DNA of 64,000 nucleotides from Gammaproteobacteria bacterium UBA3067. Lineage in GTDB: Bacteria; Pseudomonadota; Gammaproteobacteria; Pseudomonadales; UBA3067. The stretch spans positions 28,319 through 92,318 of the forward strand of contig DFBZ01000018.1 in the NCBI GenBank assembly GCA_002366835.1. Direction: 5' to 3'. Both the position numbers and the translations under genes were made by a program. Under the pieces are notes generated by a model. That model did not search any database and had not been told where the DNA came from. It worked only from the letters and a program-made list of their open reading frames with translations. Every line of letters starts with the position of its first letter. The first letter of the stretch is position 1. Below, one piece after another: positions 43,283 to 52,136 of the stretch.

Positions 43283-43313
43283 AGGCCCGCTGAAATGAGC
43301 GGGCCTCTTTTTT
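43283..43313. terminator. Bidirectional intrinsic terminator
   Basis: AGGCCCGCT and AGCGGGCCT form a perfect 9-bp stem with a 6-nt loop, with CTTTTTTT after it and an A-run before it. It ends the lipoprotein-barrel operon and could also stop transcription coming from alkB. Confidence 0.93.
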
Positions 43314-43323
43314 AACTTACTTT

Positions 43324-43467
43324 AGCAGGCTGTTGAAACTCTACTGACTTGGCCACCTACGGCGTTAAAATTGCCCTCAAAGTGCTCATTTACACATGTA
43401 AACTCCGCTTTTTCGCTTGATTTTGCCTTGTATCTGACTCAATTCAGCGAATTTCAACGGCCTGCTA
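43324..43467. mobile_element. MITE, copy 2 (139-bp core, inverted)
   Basis: The core from CAGGCTG to CGGCCTG is 43326-43464. Terminal inverted repeats TAGCAGGCTGTTGAAA and its complement differ by one base. It is a near-identical reverse complement of the copy at 40540-40678, with about 2.6 kb between. It lies between the terminator and the alkB stop codon, only 12 bp from the latter. Confidence 0.85.
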
Positions 43468-43476
43468 GGTCTTTCG

Positions 43477-44745
43477 CTAAGCAATCTGAGCCGTCTCCAG
43501 CAGACCGGCCTCCTCTAGCTCTTGGCGCTGCTTTCTTGCATGAGCAATCAACTGCGGATGACCACTCCTCTCATTGGCCTCCATCGCAAGCAGCTTTTCA
43601 GCAGGAGAAGCATGTTTCTCATCCCACTCAATCAGAAGCGGTATCATGGCGTCTTCCCACTTTTTCTTATTACGGGAAAGGCTCATCATTTTCATGTAGC
43701 CACCTGGCAACTGCGGGCCTTCAAGATGAGGCACCAAATCCCAAAACTCGCGCTCTGGCACATCGTGATGATCGGCATGCCGACCAATTCCATCCGTCAA
43801 CCAATTCGTCACTTTATAAGTGCATCCCCAGGAATGCTTAATTTCTATGGGCTGATCGGGATCACGCACCAAACCGTAGTGTTGAATATAAACCCCTGCT
43901 TTATAACCCAGGTGAGCTTGAATCACGCCGATGACAAATAAGGCAAGGCCGATGAAACCAGTGATAGCAGCAACACTGACCAAAATAGCCAATTCAACAG
44001 CGAACCCACGCAACAATCGGTTGTGGTGTGACCACACGGGCAGGCCCATATTCTCAAGACGGGTGCGTTCAATTTCCCAAACAATTTCGTAGTCCTGCTT
44101 AAAGGTACGCGTGGTAAACGCCATAATGCCTTCACCACGAAGCGCAGTACTTGAATCACGCGGGGTCGCGGCAGTCAGGTGATGCCCATAAGGATGCTCT
44201 ACCGCATAATAACTGAACATGGTAAAGGTACCCATCAAGCGGGAAAGAAATACCGACAACGGCTCGTGCACACGGTGACAAAGCTCATGACCAATAGCCA
44301 CCGTACCCAGGCTAGAGGTAATACTAAAGAGAAGCATCGCTACGATATATTGAATCCAACCATCATTCGCATGAGCAGCCAACATATCAAAACCGGTAAC
44401 AGCCTGAACACCTGCAGCGATGCTTAACAAGTCACCGCCATTATGCGCATGGGCCATCACCCAAAGAAAACCCACAAACGTTAGCACGGTACCCAACGAA
44501 TAAAACTGCATCATGCGTACAAAAACCTGAGGTTTTTTCCACTCGTAGGTTTCATGCTCTTCACCCAAAATAGGTTCAAGCACTTGTAGTGCGACAAGAA
44601 ATAGAACAAAGCCCCAGCCCACAACGCTCGAATTAGTAAAAACCAATACGGTTGCCGCAGTGGAAATCAACATTGGGACAATATAGGGAAAATACATCGG
44701 CCAGCTAGCTTGGGGCCGAGAAATATCGGGTGTTACTGCGCTCAT
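43477..44745 (-). CDS. alkB: AlkB-type alkane 1-monooxygenase (integral-membrane diiron hydroxylase)
   Basis: 422 residues with about six transmembrane helices. Diiron histidine boxes are HELCHR (153-158), EHPYGHH (183-189, followed by TAATPRD) and RHADHH (322-327); the AlkB-type QHYGL motif lies at 288-292. These match the alkane hydroxylase/XylM group, though canonical AlkB has HELGHK, EHNRGHH, EHYGL and LQRHSDHH. Enzymes of this group hydroxylate terminal methyl groups using rubredoxin or ferredoxin electrons; no rubredoxin gene lies in the window. The changed motifs leave the exact substrate open. Monocistronic. Confidence 0.85.
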   Translation of the reverse strand: MSAVTPDISRPQASWPMYFPYIVPMLISTAATVLVFTNSSVVGWGFVLFLVALQVLEPILGEEHETYEWKKPQVFVRMMQFYSLGTVLTFVGFLWVMAHAHNGGDLLSIAAGVQAVTGFDMLAAHANDGWIQYIVAMLLFSITSSLGTVAIGHELCHRVHEPLSVFLSRLMGTFTMFSYYAVEHPYGHHLTAATPRDSSTALRGEGIMAFTTRTFKQDYEIVWEIERTRLENMGLPVWSHHNRLLRGFAVELAILVSVAAITGFIGLALFVIGVIQAHLGYKAGVYIQHYGLVRDPDQPIEIKHSWGCTYKVTNWLTDGIGRHADHHDVPEREFWDLVPHLEGPQLPGGYMKMMSLSRNKKKWEDAMIPLLIEWDEKHASPAEKLLAMEANERSGHPQLIAHARKQRQELEEAGLLETAQIA

Positions 44746-45133
44746 TTCACTCTCTCCATGTGCAATTAACGTTTAGCATTAAAATGCTGTACTTATTATT
44801 ATTGAGGCTCTGTATACATGGATACCAATACAAGAATTCAGCATTGCAAACACCTGTAATGAAAGCCTTACCTTAGTTGGTAGTCGATAACTTTACTGCA
44901 GTAAAAGCCTACTTGACAAGCGAATCAACAGATTTCTTATGAACAAATGAAAGCCCATTTTCAAACATCACAAAACACCTCTTAACTCCATGATAAATAT
45001 ACATTACTAAATGTGTCGAAATGCGACATGCTATAATAAGAAAATCTCAAATAACACTTCATCTATTTAGAATATTACCCATTTACACTTATTCTAAACT
45101 TCTTCGTCATTTCCAAATAGGAAACCCTGGCTA
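44746..45133. other. alkB-ppnN divergent intergenic region
   Basis: 388 bp without a coding frame. It holds the ppnN promoter at 45029-45037 with the adjacent dyad and must also contain the alkB promoter, which I could not place with confidence. Confidence 0.5.
45014..45037 (+). promoter_or_regulatory. Promoter of ppnN with operator-like dyad
   Basis: TGC followed by TATAAT (45029-45037) is a perfect extended -10. Directly upstream, TGTCG and CGACA with a 5-nt spacer (45014-45028) form a dyad in the place of the -35. The expected start near 45044 leaves a leader of about 90 nt. The dyad could be an operator for either divergent gene. Confidence 0.55.
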
Positions 45134-46495
45134 ATGAATCACATCAGCACCAGCATCTCGCCTGATGAAATTATGGGTGTACTTTCACAGGCAGAAATAA
45201 ACACTTTAGCATCCGTAGGATCAAAAGATTTACATGAAATATTACGACGCTGCTCTTTGGCCGTGCTTAATTGCGGCAGCGTCATCGATGACAGTAAAGT
45301 GGTGTTCGATCAATTCAAACACTTCGACATCGGCATCCATAGGCGTAGCCGTGGCATCCGTCTCGATCTTATCAACGCACCAGGCAGTGCTTTTGTGGAC
45401 GGCCAAATTATTCGCGGCATTAAGGAGCATTTATTTGCCGTTATTCGCGATGTTGTCTACGTGCATAATGAATTACAAACTTCAACGATTGACCTTAATG
45501 AGTCGACCCAGATCACCAATGCTGTTTTTTATATTTTGCGCAATGCCAATATTTTACATCCGGGTGTCGACCCCAACTTAGTCGTGTGCTGGGGTGGGCA
45601 CGCCATTAATCGAATAGAGTACGACTACACCAAAGAAGTTGGTCATGAATTAGGTTTGCGCAAATTGAACATTTGCACCGGCTGTGGCCCTGGTGCCATG
45701 AAAGGCCCCATGAAAGGAGCCACCATTGGTCATGCCAAGCAGCGCCACCGCAAAGGCCGCTACATGGGTTTTACAGAACCGGGGATTATTGCCGCCGAAT
45801 CCCCCAACCCTATCGTTAACGAGCTCGTTATATTCCCAGATATTGAAAAACGCCTTGAGGGCTTCGTCCGTACGGGACACGCATTTATTGTCTTCCCAGG
45901 TGGCGCAGGCACTGCTGAGGAAATTTTATATTTGCTTGGCATACTTCTACATCCAGAAAACGACGGAGTGCCCTTCCCGTTAATTTTCACCGGCCCAAAA
46001 GAAAGTGCCGATTATTTTGAACAAATGGATGAATTTATAGGTAATACTCTCGGACGGGAGGCCCAAAAGAAATACAAAATTATTATTGATGACCCAGAAA
46101 ACGTTTCCAGAAAAGTAATAAAGGGTATCGCAAAGGTGCGAAACCATAGAAGAAAACAAAGTGATGCTTTTTATTACAACTGGAAGTTAAAAATCGACGA
46201 TAGCTTTCAATTGCCGTTTATTCCAAACCATAAAAACATGGCCTCTCTTGCCATCCACAGCGACCAGCCCACCCACGCCCTTGCATCGAATCTACGCAAA
46301 GTATTTTCTGGCATCGTGGCGGGAAACATCAAGGACAGTGGAATTCGTGCCATCGAGAAGCACGGCCCGTTTAATATCAATGGCGACAAGTCCATCATGC
46401 TTGCATTGGACCACTTACTGGAAAATTTTGTTGCGCAAGGAAGAATGAAACTTGCCAAGGATGATTACTCGCCTTGCTATCAGGTTATAAAGTAA
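45134..46495 (+). CDS. ppnN: Nucleotide 5'-monophosphate nucleosidase PpnN (LOG family)
   Basis: 453 residues, close to E. coli PpnN/YgdH (454). The N-terminal PpnN domain has RSRGIRLDLINAPGSAFVDG. The central LOG domain has ICTGCGPGAMKGPMKGA and FPGGAGTAEEILYLLGIL, the phosphate-binding and catalytic motifs. A C-terminal YgdH-type domain follows. PpnN cleaves nucleoside monophosphates to base and ribose phosphate and is allosterically activated by (p)ppGpp in E. coli; the same control is likely here. Divergent from alkB. Confidence 0.95.
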   Translation: MNHISTSISPDEIMGVLSQAEINTLASVGSKDLHEILRRCSLAVLNCGSVIDDSKVVFDQFKHFDIGIHRRSRGIRLDLINAPGSAFVDGQIIRGIKEHLFAVIRDVVYVHNELQTSTIDLNESTQITNAVFYILRNANILHPGVDPNLVVCWGGHAINRIEYDYTKEVGHELGLRKLNICTGCGPGAMKGPMKGATIGHAKQRHRKGRYMGFTEPGIIAAESPNPIVNELVIFPDIEKRLEGFVRTGHAFIVFPGGAGTAEEILYLLGILLHPENDGVPFPLIFTGPKESADYFEQMDEFIGNTLGREAQKKYKIIIDDPENVSRKVIKGIAKVRNHRRKQSDAFYYNWKLKIDDSFQLPFIPNHKNMASLAIHSDQPTHALASNLRKVFSGIVAGNIKDSGIRAIEKHGPFNINGDKSIMLALDHLLENFVAQGRMKLAKDDYSPCYQVIK

Positions 46496-46551
46496 AACTC
46501 CTGCGGAGAGCATTTTGCGACTTATAAAATACGCGAACCCATCAAGGGGTA

Positions 46552-47265
46552 TCACAAGAACCATGGCAAGAAAAGTGCCGTTATCACTCCCATCAAACTC
46601 ATGGCCAGAGCAGAAAAAGCCCCACACTCGCGACTAATTTCTAGAGCTTTTGCCGTACCGATGGCGTGAGCAGACACGCCAATAGCAATACCGGCCACGG
46701 CATCATTTTTAGCCGGGAATATCTTCAGAAGCAGCGGCACAAAAATCGGCGCAAATAACGCGGTGATCAATACAAATAATGCAGCCAATGCTGCATTCCC
46801 ACCAATCTCTTCACTTAAAGAAACAGCTATAGGCGTCGTCACGGATTTTGTCGCCAACGATTTTACAAGCTGCTCGTCCAAACCGACAAACCGAGCCAAA
46901 GCCACCACCACAAACACAGCGAAAGCAGCACTAGAAACCACTGTTATAATCACTGGGAAAAACATGGTGCGTAGCTTTCTCAGGCTTTCATAAAGTGGTA
47001 TCGCTAAGGCAACCGTTACCGTACCCAGCAACCAATGCAGCACCTCAACACTATCAAAGTAGCTTCGATAACTAAGGCCTACAAAATCAAGAAAAAATAT
47101 TAATAAACCCACCGAGACAAGCAGGGGATGAAAAAGCGGGAAACGGCCCGTTTTTTCAAATAAAAAACGCGCAGACTGAAAGCAAGCAAAGGTCATTAGT
47201 ATGCCAAATAAGGGGTGGCCCACCAATACTTGGTTTGCAATCTGAAGTTTTCCGAGATCAATCAT
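46552..47265 (-). CDS. LrgB/CidB-family membrane protein
   Basis: 237 residues with about seven to eight helices. LrgB signatures are VTTPIAVSLSEEIGGNAALA (Ser/Thr-rich re-entrant segment) and AIGVSAHAIGTAKALE near the C terminus. The E. coli relative is YohK. LrgAB and CidAB were linked to murein hydrolase export and programmed lysis, and plant and other bacterial members export glycolate or pyruvate. Its start overlaps the LrgA-type gene by 4 bp, so the two are coupled. Confidence 0.9.
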   Translation of the reverse strand: MIDLGKLQIANQVLVGHPLFGILMTFACFQSARFLFEKTGRFPLFHPLLVSVGLLIFFLDFVGLSYRSYFDSVEVLHWLLGTVTVALAIPLYESLRKLRTMFFPVIITVVSSAAFAVFVVVALARFVGLDEQLVKSLATKSVTTPIAVSLSEEIGGNAALAALFVLITALFAPIFVPLLLKIFPAKNDAVAGIAIGVSAHAIGTAKALEISRECGAFSALAMSLMGVITALFLPWFL

Positions 47266-47603
47266 CTTTGGCGTGCACTTAGAAGAGTCATCATAAAAAA
47301 TGAAAACAAATAGGTTATAAAAAAACTAAGCAATAATACGCCGCCAATTTCCAACCATGAAGATGACAAAAAATTAAACCAGCTATAAATGCCAGCTGTT
47401 ATCGGAATTAACAGCATAGGAAGGTAAGCAAACAACTTATTGGATGCATTCAATACAAAAGAGTCCACACCACCTCTCAATATCAAAAACACCAGCAGTA
47501 AAAACAAACCACACACAGGCCCTGGTAATGGTAGCGAGAAATAGCTTGCCAACCACTCCCCTGCCAATTGAAAGACAACTAAAACAATCAAACCCATTAG
47601 CAT
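47262..47603 (-). CDS. LrgA/CidA-family membrane protein
   Basis: 113 residues, four helices, holin-like. LrgA features are FSLPLPGPVCGLFLLLVFLI and the FAYLPMLLIPITAGIYSWF segment. The E. coli relative is YohJ. It is the upstream partner of the LrgB-type gene with which it overlaps by 4 bp. GGAG lies 11 bases before the ATG. The pair probably forms one transporter or holin-like complex in the inner membrane. Confidence 0.9.
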   Translation of the reverse strand: MLMGLIVLVVFQLAGEWLASYFSLPLPGPVCGLFLLLVFLILRGGVDSFVLNASNKLFAYLPMLLIPITAGIYSWFNFLSSSWLEIGGVLLLSFFITYLFSFFMMTLLSARQR

Positions 47604-47725
47604 TTAATTCGGGACTCCTAACAACGTTATCTTTTTACTAGCAGAAAATTTTTCACGCAGGAGGGACTGCGCAAAACACCTAAGAAAAGAGCACCCAAAA
47701 TAAACTTATTCAGACGACAAAGGCA

Positions 47726-48751
47726 TCAATCAGTCAGAAAAGAACCAATAGTGTCCAACAGACTACCCTCTCCTGTTCGCTTACCACCTTGTGCGGGCAA
47801 GCCCGACAACATCCGCGCAGCAAGGCGACTAAAGGGCATCGATTGCAACCATACATTCCCAGGCCCCGCTATGGTAGCAAAAAAGAAACCTTCACCGCCA
47901 AAAAAAGCGCTCTTAATTCCGCCAACGAATTCAATCTCAAAGTTTACCTGGCTCTCCATAGCCACCAAGCAACCGGTATCCACCTTAATACGTTGTCCGG
48001 GTTCAAGTTGAATATTATGCAAGGTGCCGCCAGCATGAATAAATGCCAAGCCGTCACCTTGCAATCGTTGCATAATAAAACCTTCACCACCGAACAACGC
48101 CACCCCGATACGCTTCTGGAAAAAAATATCCACCGCTACGCCTTTGGCCGCGCATAAAAATGCATCTTTTTGACAGATTAATTCGCCCCCCACCTCCGGT
48201 AAATTAATAGGAATAATTTTCCCCGGATACGGGGCAGAAAGACTCACGCACTTTTTACCTTCACCGGCATTGGTAAAGGTGGTCATAAACAGGCTTTCGC
48301 CTGTTAGGACGCGTTTTCCCGCACCCAGCAACTTCTCAAACGCGCCCGACTGAGAGCCATCGCCAAACACGGTTTCCATAGCGATACTATCGTCCATAAA
48401 CATCATGGCTCCAGCTTCAGCAAATACCGCTTCGCCGGGATCCAGTTCTATTTCGACAAACTGCATGTCGTCGCCGAAAATTTCGAAATCCACATCATGC
48501 ACCAACTGGCTCTGATGAAAGGTTGCTTGCGGTAATTTTTCCAGCTGTTTTTCAGCAACTTCCGGATTAAACGCAGGGTGCCAAGAAACTGGCTCCCACT
48601 TGTTCATGTTCGGCCCAAATAGCAGCCAGTCCGGATTCACCTTACCTAAAGTCAGCCCATTACGTACCTGATTTGCGCTATAGGGCCCTGCAGGTTTTCC
48701 ATTAACTTCGAGGTACCACACTTTTTCCGAATTATCTTTTTCTTCATCCAT
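47726..48751 (-). CDS. TIGR00266-family (AIM24-like) protein with N-terminal GYF_2 domain
   Basis: 341 residues from the ATG at 48751, which has GGAAGGG eight bases upstream. The N-terminal GYF_2 domain (KVWYLEVNGKPAGPYSANQV, then WLLFGPNMNKW) is a protein-interaction module. After a linker, the AIM24/TIGR00266 beta-domain has FVEIELDPGEAVFAEAGAMM, GGEGFIMQRLQGDGLAFIHA and GGEGFFFATIAGPGNVWLQS, and it ends with a C-terminal GKRTGEGSLLDTIGSFL. Biochemical function unknown. It is divergent from recQ with only about 55 bp between the starts. Confidence 0.88.
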   Translation of the reverse strand: MDEEKDNSEKVWYLEVNGKPAGPYSANQVRNGLTLGKVNPDWLLFGPNMNKWEPVSWHPAFNPEVAEKQLEKLPQATFHQSQLVHDVDFEIFGDDMQFVEIELDPGEAVFAEAGAMMFMDDSIAMETVFGDGSQSGAFEKLLGAGKRVLTGESLFMTTFTNAGEGKKCVSLSAPYPGKIIPINLPEVGGELICQKDAFLCAAKGVAVDIFFQKRIGVALFGGEGFIMQRLQGDGLAFIHAGGTLHNIQLEPGQRIKVDTGCLVAMESQVNFEIEFVGGIKSAFFGGEGFFFATIAGPGNVWLQSMPFSRLAARMLSGLPAQGGKRTGEGSLLDTIGSFLTD

Positions 48752-48794
48752 TGTTTCAACCCTTCCTTGTCGTAGATATGATCCTGTTATCCAG

Positions 48795-48800
48795 TATAAT
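48795..48800 (+). promoter_or_regulatory. Perfect -10 (TATAAT) directly upstream of recQ
   Basis: TATAAT ends six bases before the recQ ATG. A -35 is poor (TTGTCG lies 22 bp upstream, too far). If used, transcription would start at or next to the start codon, giving a leaderless mRNA. Confidence 0.45.
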
Positions 48801-48806
48801 CCCTCA

Positions 48807-50972
48807 ATGTTTGATCGTGCTGTCGAAGTTTTACAAACCACCTTTGGTTTTCATCAATTCCGCCCACCGCAAGATGAGGTTGTCGATACCTTACTGCGGG
48901 GTGAAGATGCCCTCGTGGTCATGCCAACAGGCGGCGGCAAATCCCTGTGTTACCAGCTGCCTGCCATCGTTCGCCCAGGTGTCGGCGTGGTTATATCCCC
49001 CCTGATTGCCCTTATGCAAGACCAGGTCAATGCACTTAGCCAAGCCGGTGTGCGCAGCAGCTACATCAACTCGACCCTTTCTTTTGATGAAATGCGCTCG
49101 GTGGAACAAGCTCTGATGGCAGGCGAGCTCGATCTGCTTTATATCGCTCCAGAACGCCTGATACAGCCCCGCACTCAGGAGTTGTTAGCGCAGATCCCTA
49201 TCGCCCTGTTCGCCATTGATGAAGCCCACTGCGTATCCCAATGGGGGCATGACTTCCGTAAAGACTACCTTTCGCTCAGCCTGCTGCATGAGCGCTTCCC
49301 CAATGTGCCCCGCATCGCCCTCACCGCCACGGCAGATGCACGCACACGTGATGAAATATCTACCCGCCTGGCTCTACAGAACGCTCGGCAATTCCTTAGC
49401 AGCTTCGACCGTCCTAACATCCAGTACCGCATCACCCTTAAAGAAAACGCCCGCCAACAGCTACTGCGCTTTATTCTCACCGAACACGCCGATGCCGCCG
49501 GTGTGGTGTATTGTCTATCCCGGAAAAAGGTGGAAGAGACCGCAGCCTGGCTGAAAGCACAAGGACTCAAGGCCCTGCCCTATCACGCTGGAATGCCCGC
49601 AGAAGTGCGAAAGGAAAACCAAACCCGCTTCCTGCGTGATGAGCAGATCATCATCGTGGCCACCATCGCCTTTGGTATGGGTATAGACAAACCCGACGTA
49701 CGCTTTGTTGCCCACCTTGATCTACCCAAAAGTATCGAAGCCTATTATCAGGAAACCGGCCGCGCTGGGCGAGATGGCTTACCCGCCACCGCCTGGATGG
49801 CCTATGGCCTGCAAGACGTTATTATGCTGCGCCAGATGATGGCCAACAGCCAGGCCAACAGCCAATTCCAACAACAAGAACAGCAAAAACTCGAAGCCAT
49901 GCTCGGCTTATGTGAAATCACCAGTTGCCGCCGCCACGCCTTGCTGCATTATTTTGGCGAAAACGGCGCAGAGAAATGCGGCAACTGCGACAATTGCCTC
50001 AACCCACCAGAAGTCTGGGATGCCAGCCAAGCCGCACAAAAGGCCCTAAGCACCATTTACCGTACCGGACAACGCTTTGGTGCGACCCACCTCATCGACG
50101 TACTGCTCGGCAAAAAAAATGCAAAAGTGGAACAGTTTGGCCACCAACAACTCAGCACCTTTGGCATCGGCAAAGAACTGGATAATAACCAGTGGCGCTC
50201 TGTATTCCGACAACTTATGGCCCGCGCTTATATTCAACTGGATGCAGAAGGTCATGGCAGCTTCCAGTTAGCTGAAAAATGTCGCCCTCTTCTTCGCGGT
50301 GAAAGCACTGTTTTTCTTCGCAAGGAAAAACGTGAAACACGCGCCACCCGTAAAAAAGGCAGCGGCAGCTTCCACCTTTCTACTCCAAACAAAGAGCTCT
50401 GGGAACAACTACGCACACGCCGCAAAACTCTGGCAGAAGAAGAAGGTGTACCACCCTATGTTATTTTTCACGATGCCACCTTAATGGAAATGATCGAGCT
50501 ACAGCCGAAAACCCTTGACGACCTTAGCCAGATCAATGGTATCGGTAGCGCCCGACTGGAGAAATATGGCGATGAATTTCTGGCTCTTTTAAACTCCCAC
50601 CAAGGTTCCTCTGGAAATTTCAATAAAGAAGAAAAACCGAGCCAGCTTACTCCCACTGAACACGAAAGTTTTGCCTTATTTCAAAGCGGCATGCCCATGG
50701 ATAGCATATGCCAACAGCGGAGTATTACTGAAAGTACTCTTTACAAACATTTAATAACAGCCATCGAGCTAGGATTAATACCCGCTAAAGATGTAATAGA
50801 ACTCGCCGATGAGGAAATAACAAAAATTCAGGACATTATTGAAACCCACCGCGAAGCAAGTGGACTTATTAAATTAAAAACCGTTTATGAAAATCTGGAT
50901 ATGGCCTATAGCTACGAGCAGTTACGCTGTATCAAGGCTGAAATGAATAGCAACACGCACAATAAATCTTAA
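48807..50972 (+). CDS. recQ: ATP-dependent DNA helicase RecQ
   Basis: 721 residues, longer than E. coli RecQ (609). Helicase motifs are MPTGGGKSLCYQLPA (Walker A), IDEAHCVSQWGHDFR and QETGRAGRDGLPA. The zinc-binding RQC part has CEITSCRRHALLHYF with CGNCDNC. The HRDC domain is LWEQLRTRRKTLAEEEGVPP, then YVIFHDATLMEM. A C-terminal extension with a winged-helix-like region (FALFQSGMPMDSICQQRSI) accounts for the extra length. It unwinds DNA 3' to 5' in recombination and fork repair. No ribosome site precedes the ATG and no other in-frame start exists. Confidence 0.96.
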   Translation: MFDRAVEVLQTTFGFHQFRPPQDEVVDTLLRGEDALVVMPTGGGKSLCYQLPAIVRPGVGVVISPLIALMQDQVNALSQAGVRSSYINSTLSFDEMRSVEQALMAGELDLLYIAPERLIQPRTQELLAQIPIALFAIDEAHCVSQWGHDFRKDYLSLSLLHERFPNVPRIALTATADARTRDEISTRLALQNARQFLSSFDRPNIQYRITLKENARQQLLRFILTEHADAAGVVYCLSRKKVEETAAWLKAQGLKALPYHAGMPAEVRKENQTRFLRDEQIIIVATIAFGMGIDKPDVRFVAHLDLPKSIEAYYQETGRAGRDGLPATAWMAYGLQDVIMLRQMMANSQANSQFQQQEQQKLEAMLGLCEITSCRRHALLHYFGENGAEKCGNCDNCLNPPEVWDASQAAQKALSTIYRTGQRFGATHLIDVLLGKKNAKVEQFGHQQLSTFGIGKELDNNQWRSVFRQLMARAYIQLDAEGHGSFQLAEKCRPLLRGESTVFLRKEKRETRATRKKGSGSFHLSTPNKELWEQLRTRRKTLAEEEGVPPYVIFHDATLMEMIELQPKTLDDLSQINGIGSARLEKYGDEFLALLNSHQGSSGNFNKEEKPSQLTPTEHESFALFQSGMPMDSICQQRSITESTLYKHLITAIELGLIPAKDVIELADEEITKIQDIIETHREASGLIKLKTVYENLDMAYSYEQLRCIKAEMNSNTHNKS

Positions 50973-51222
50973 TTGGCATACTTTGTTCATTTAGCTATTT
51001 GCATAAAAGCCTCAGCACTCTTAGAGTATGGCCCGGCCAATAAAGTAATTTGGTGCCACCAGCTGTTATTCATACGCATGTTCTGATACAAAGCGTTACA
51101 TAAAACTACCACTCAACTGCAAAGAAAACCCTCGAAACAATATATCCTGCACTTAAGTCAAGAAAGCCTCTTTCCAAATAATAAACAAGCGCTTTGTGAG
51201 CGATAGTTCCGGAGATTAAAAT

Positions 51223-51465
51223 ATGGTAAATGAAAAGCGAAAAGGAAAAGACCCCATTCCTGTTGATACCCAGGGGTATCTAAATGACTTTCAATTGGCC
51301 AGTCTTAAAAAAGTTGAAAGTTACGGCGTGCACCTGAAATATATTCGGCGCCCTCTCTTTCAAGACCCTGTAATCATCGTGACAGATCAAGATGAAAAGT
51401 CAGTGGGCGTACTAAGCAATGACGGCAATATAAACATGGAATCAGGCATTATATTACGAGAATAA
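51223..51465 (+). CDS. Hypothetical small protein
   Basis: 80 residues, soluble, no signal peptide. GTTCCGGAG precedes the ATG at a good distance. The C-terminal part, RRPLFQDPVIIVTDQDEKSV then GVLSNDGNINMES, looks beta-stranded, while GYLNDFQLASLKKVESYGVH is helical. No family is recognised. It stands alone, 250 bp after recQ. Confidence 0.65.
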   Translation: MVNEKRKGKDPIPVDTQGYLNDFQLASLKKVESYGVHLKYIRRPLFQDPVIIVTDQDEKSVGVLSNDGNINMESGIILRE

Positions 51466-51532
51466 ATCTCATCCATTATATGAAGCTCCATTTAGTAAGC
51501 ACTGAGTTTTATAAAGAGACCAAGCTCCCACC

Positions 51533-52114
51533 TCACTTAAGCCCAATAGTTTTATACTGCCCTTCTGTCTTTAACGTTATAAGCACAGGTGCATAGCTTT
51601 GGTTTTCCCAATACCAACCATGCGAACCGTTAAACGATGCTGTGAATGAGCCACTCACCTTATCGGCCGTACTTACTGTATAGCTTTCAAAATAACCGCT
51701 TGTATCGCCTTCCGGCTCGCCGTGAAAATCAAAGAACAACTCTCCTTCATCTGAAGACCAGGAGTAGCGCATGGTTTCACCTTTCGCCATATAAAGCTTG
51801 TATTCCAGACCATCGCCAGCGGGAACCGTGATATCAATGCGGCCTTCCTTTAAACCAGCCCCCTCTTCTTTAGAAGCACTGACTTCCGCACCAGTGCTTT
51901 CTGATACATTTGCCAAGGGCAGCAAACCTGCCGCTTTGCCAATACCGGTAGGATCAATTCCATACTCAGCAGGCAGGATCGCGCCAACTAAAACGATAAG
52001 CGCCAGTACGATTGCAAAAACGCTGGCTTTAAGCAAGGTTGCCGTAGACTGAGGCGCTTGCTCATACCCATTCTGAGTATCAACTGCATGATCAGGTGCT
52101 ATCTTTTTTTTCAT
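51533..52114 (-). CDS. Membrane-anchored protein with periplasmic beta domain
   Basis: 193 residues. A cytoplasmic N terminus is followed by one transmembrane helix (LLKASVFAIVLALIVLVGAI, about 27-46). The periplasmic part holds RIDITVPAGDGLEYKLYMAK and SWSSDEGELFFDFHGEP, then SFNGSHGWYWENQS. Proteins of this build are called transmembrane anchor proteins and often accompany HupE-like genes, as here, 22 bp downstream of one. Conserved W, H and D/E residues might bind metal. Function unknown. Confidence 0.75.
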   Translation of the reverse strand: MKKKIAPDHAVDTQNGYEQAPQSTATLLKASVFAIVLALIVLVGAILPAEYGIDPTGIGKAAGLLPLANVSESTGAEVSASKEEGAGLKEGRIDITVPAGDGLEYKLYMAKGETMRYSWSSDEGELFFDFHGEPEGDTSGYFESYTVSTADKVSGSFTASFNGSHGWYWENQSYAPVLITLKTEGQYKTIGLK

Positions 52115-52136
52115 AATTATTCCTAATATCTTTACC

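Noticed and set aside
43371..43941. Plus-strand frames of 139-156 codons across the alkB 3' end
   Set aside because: They run through the MITE and antisense to alkB; products look random.
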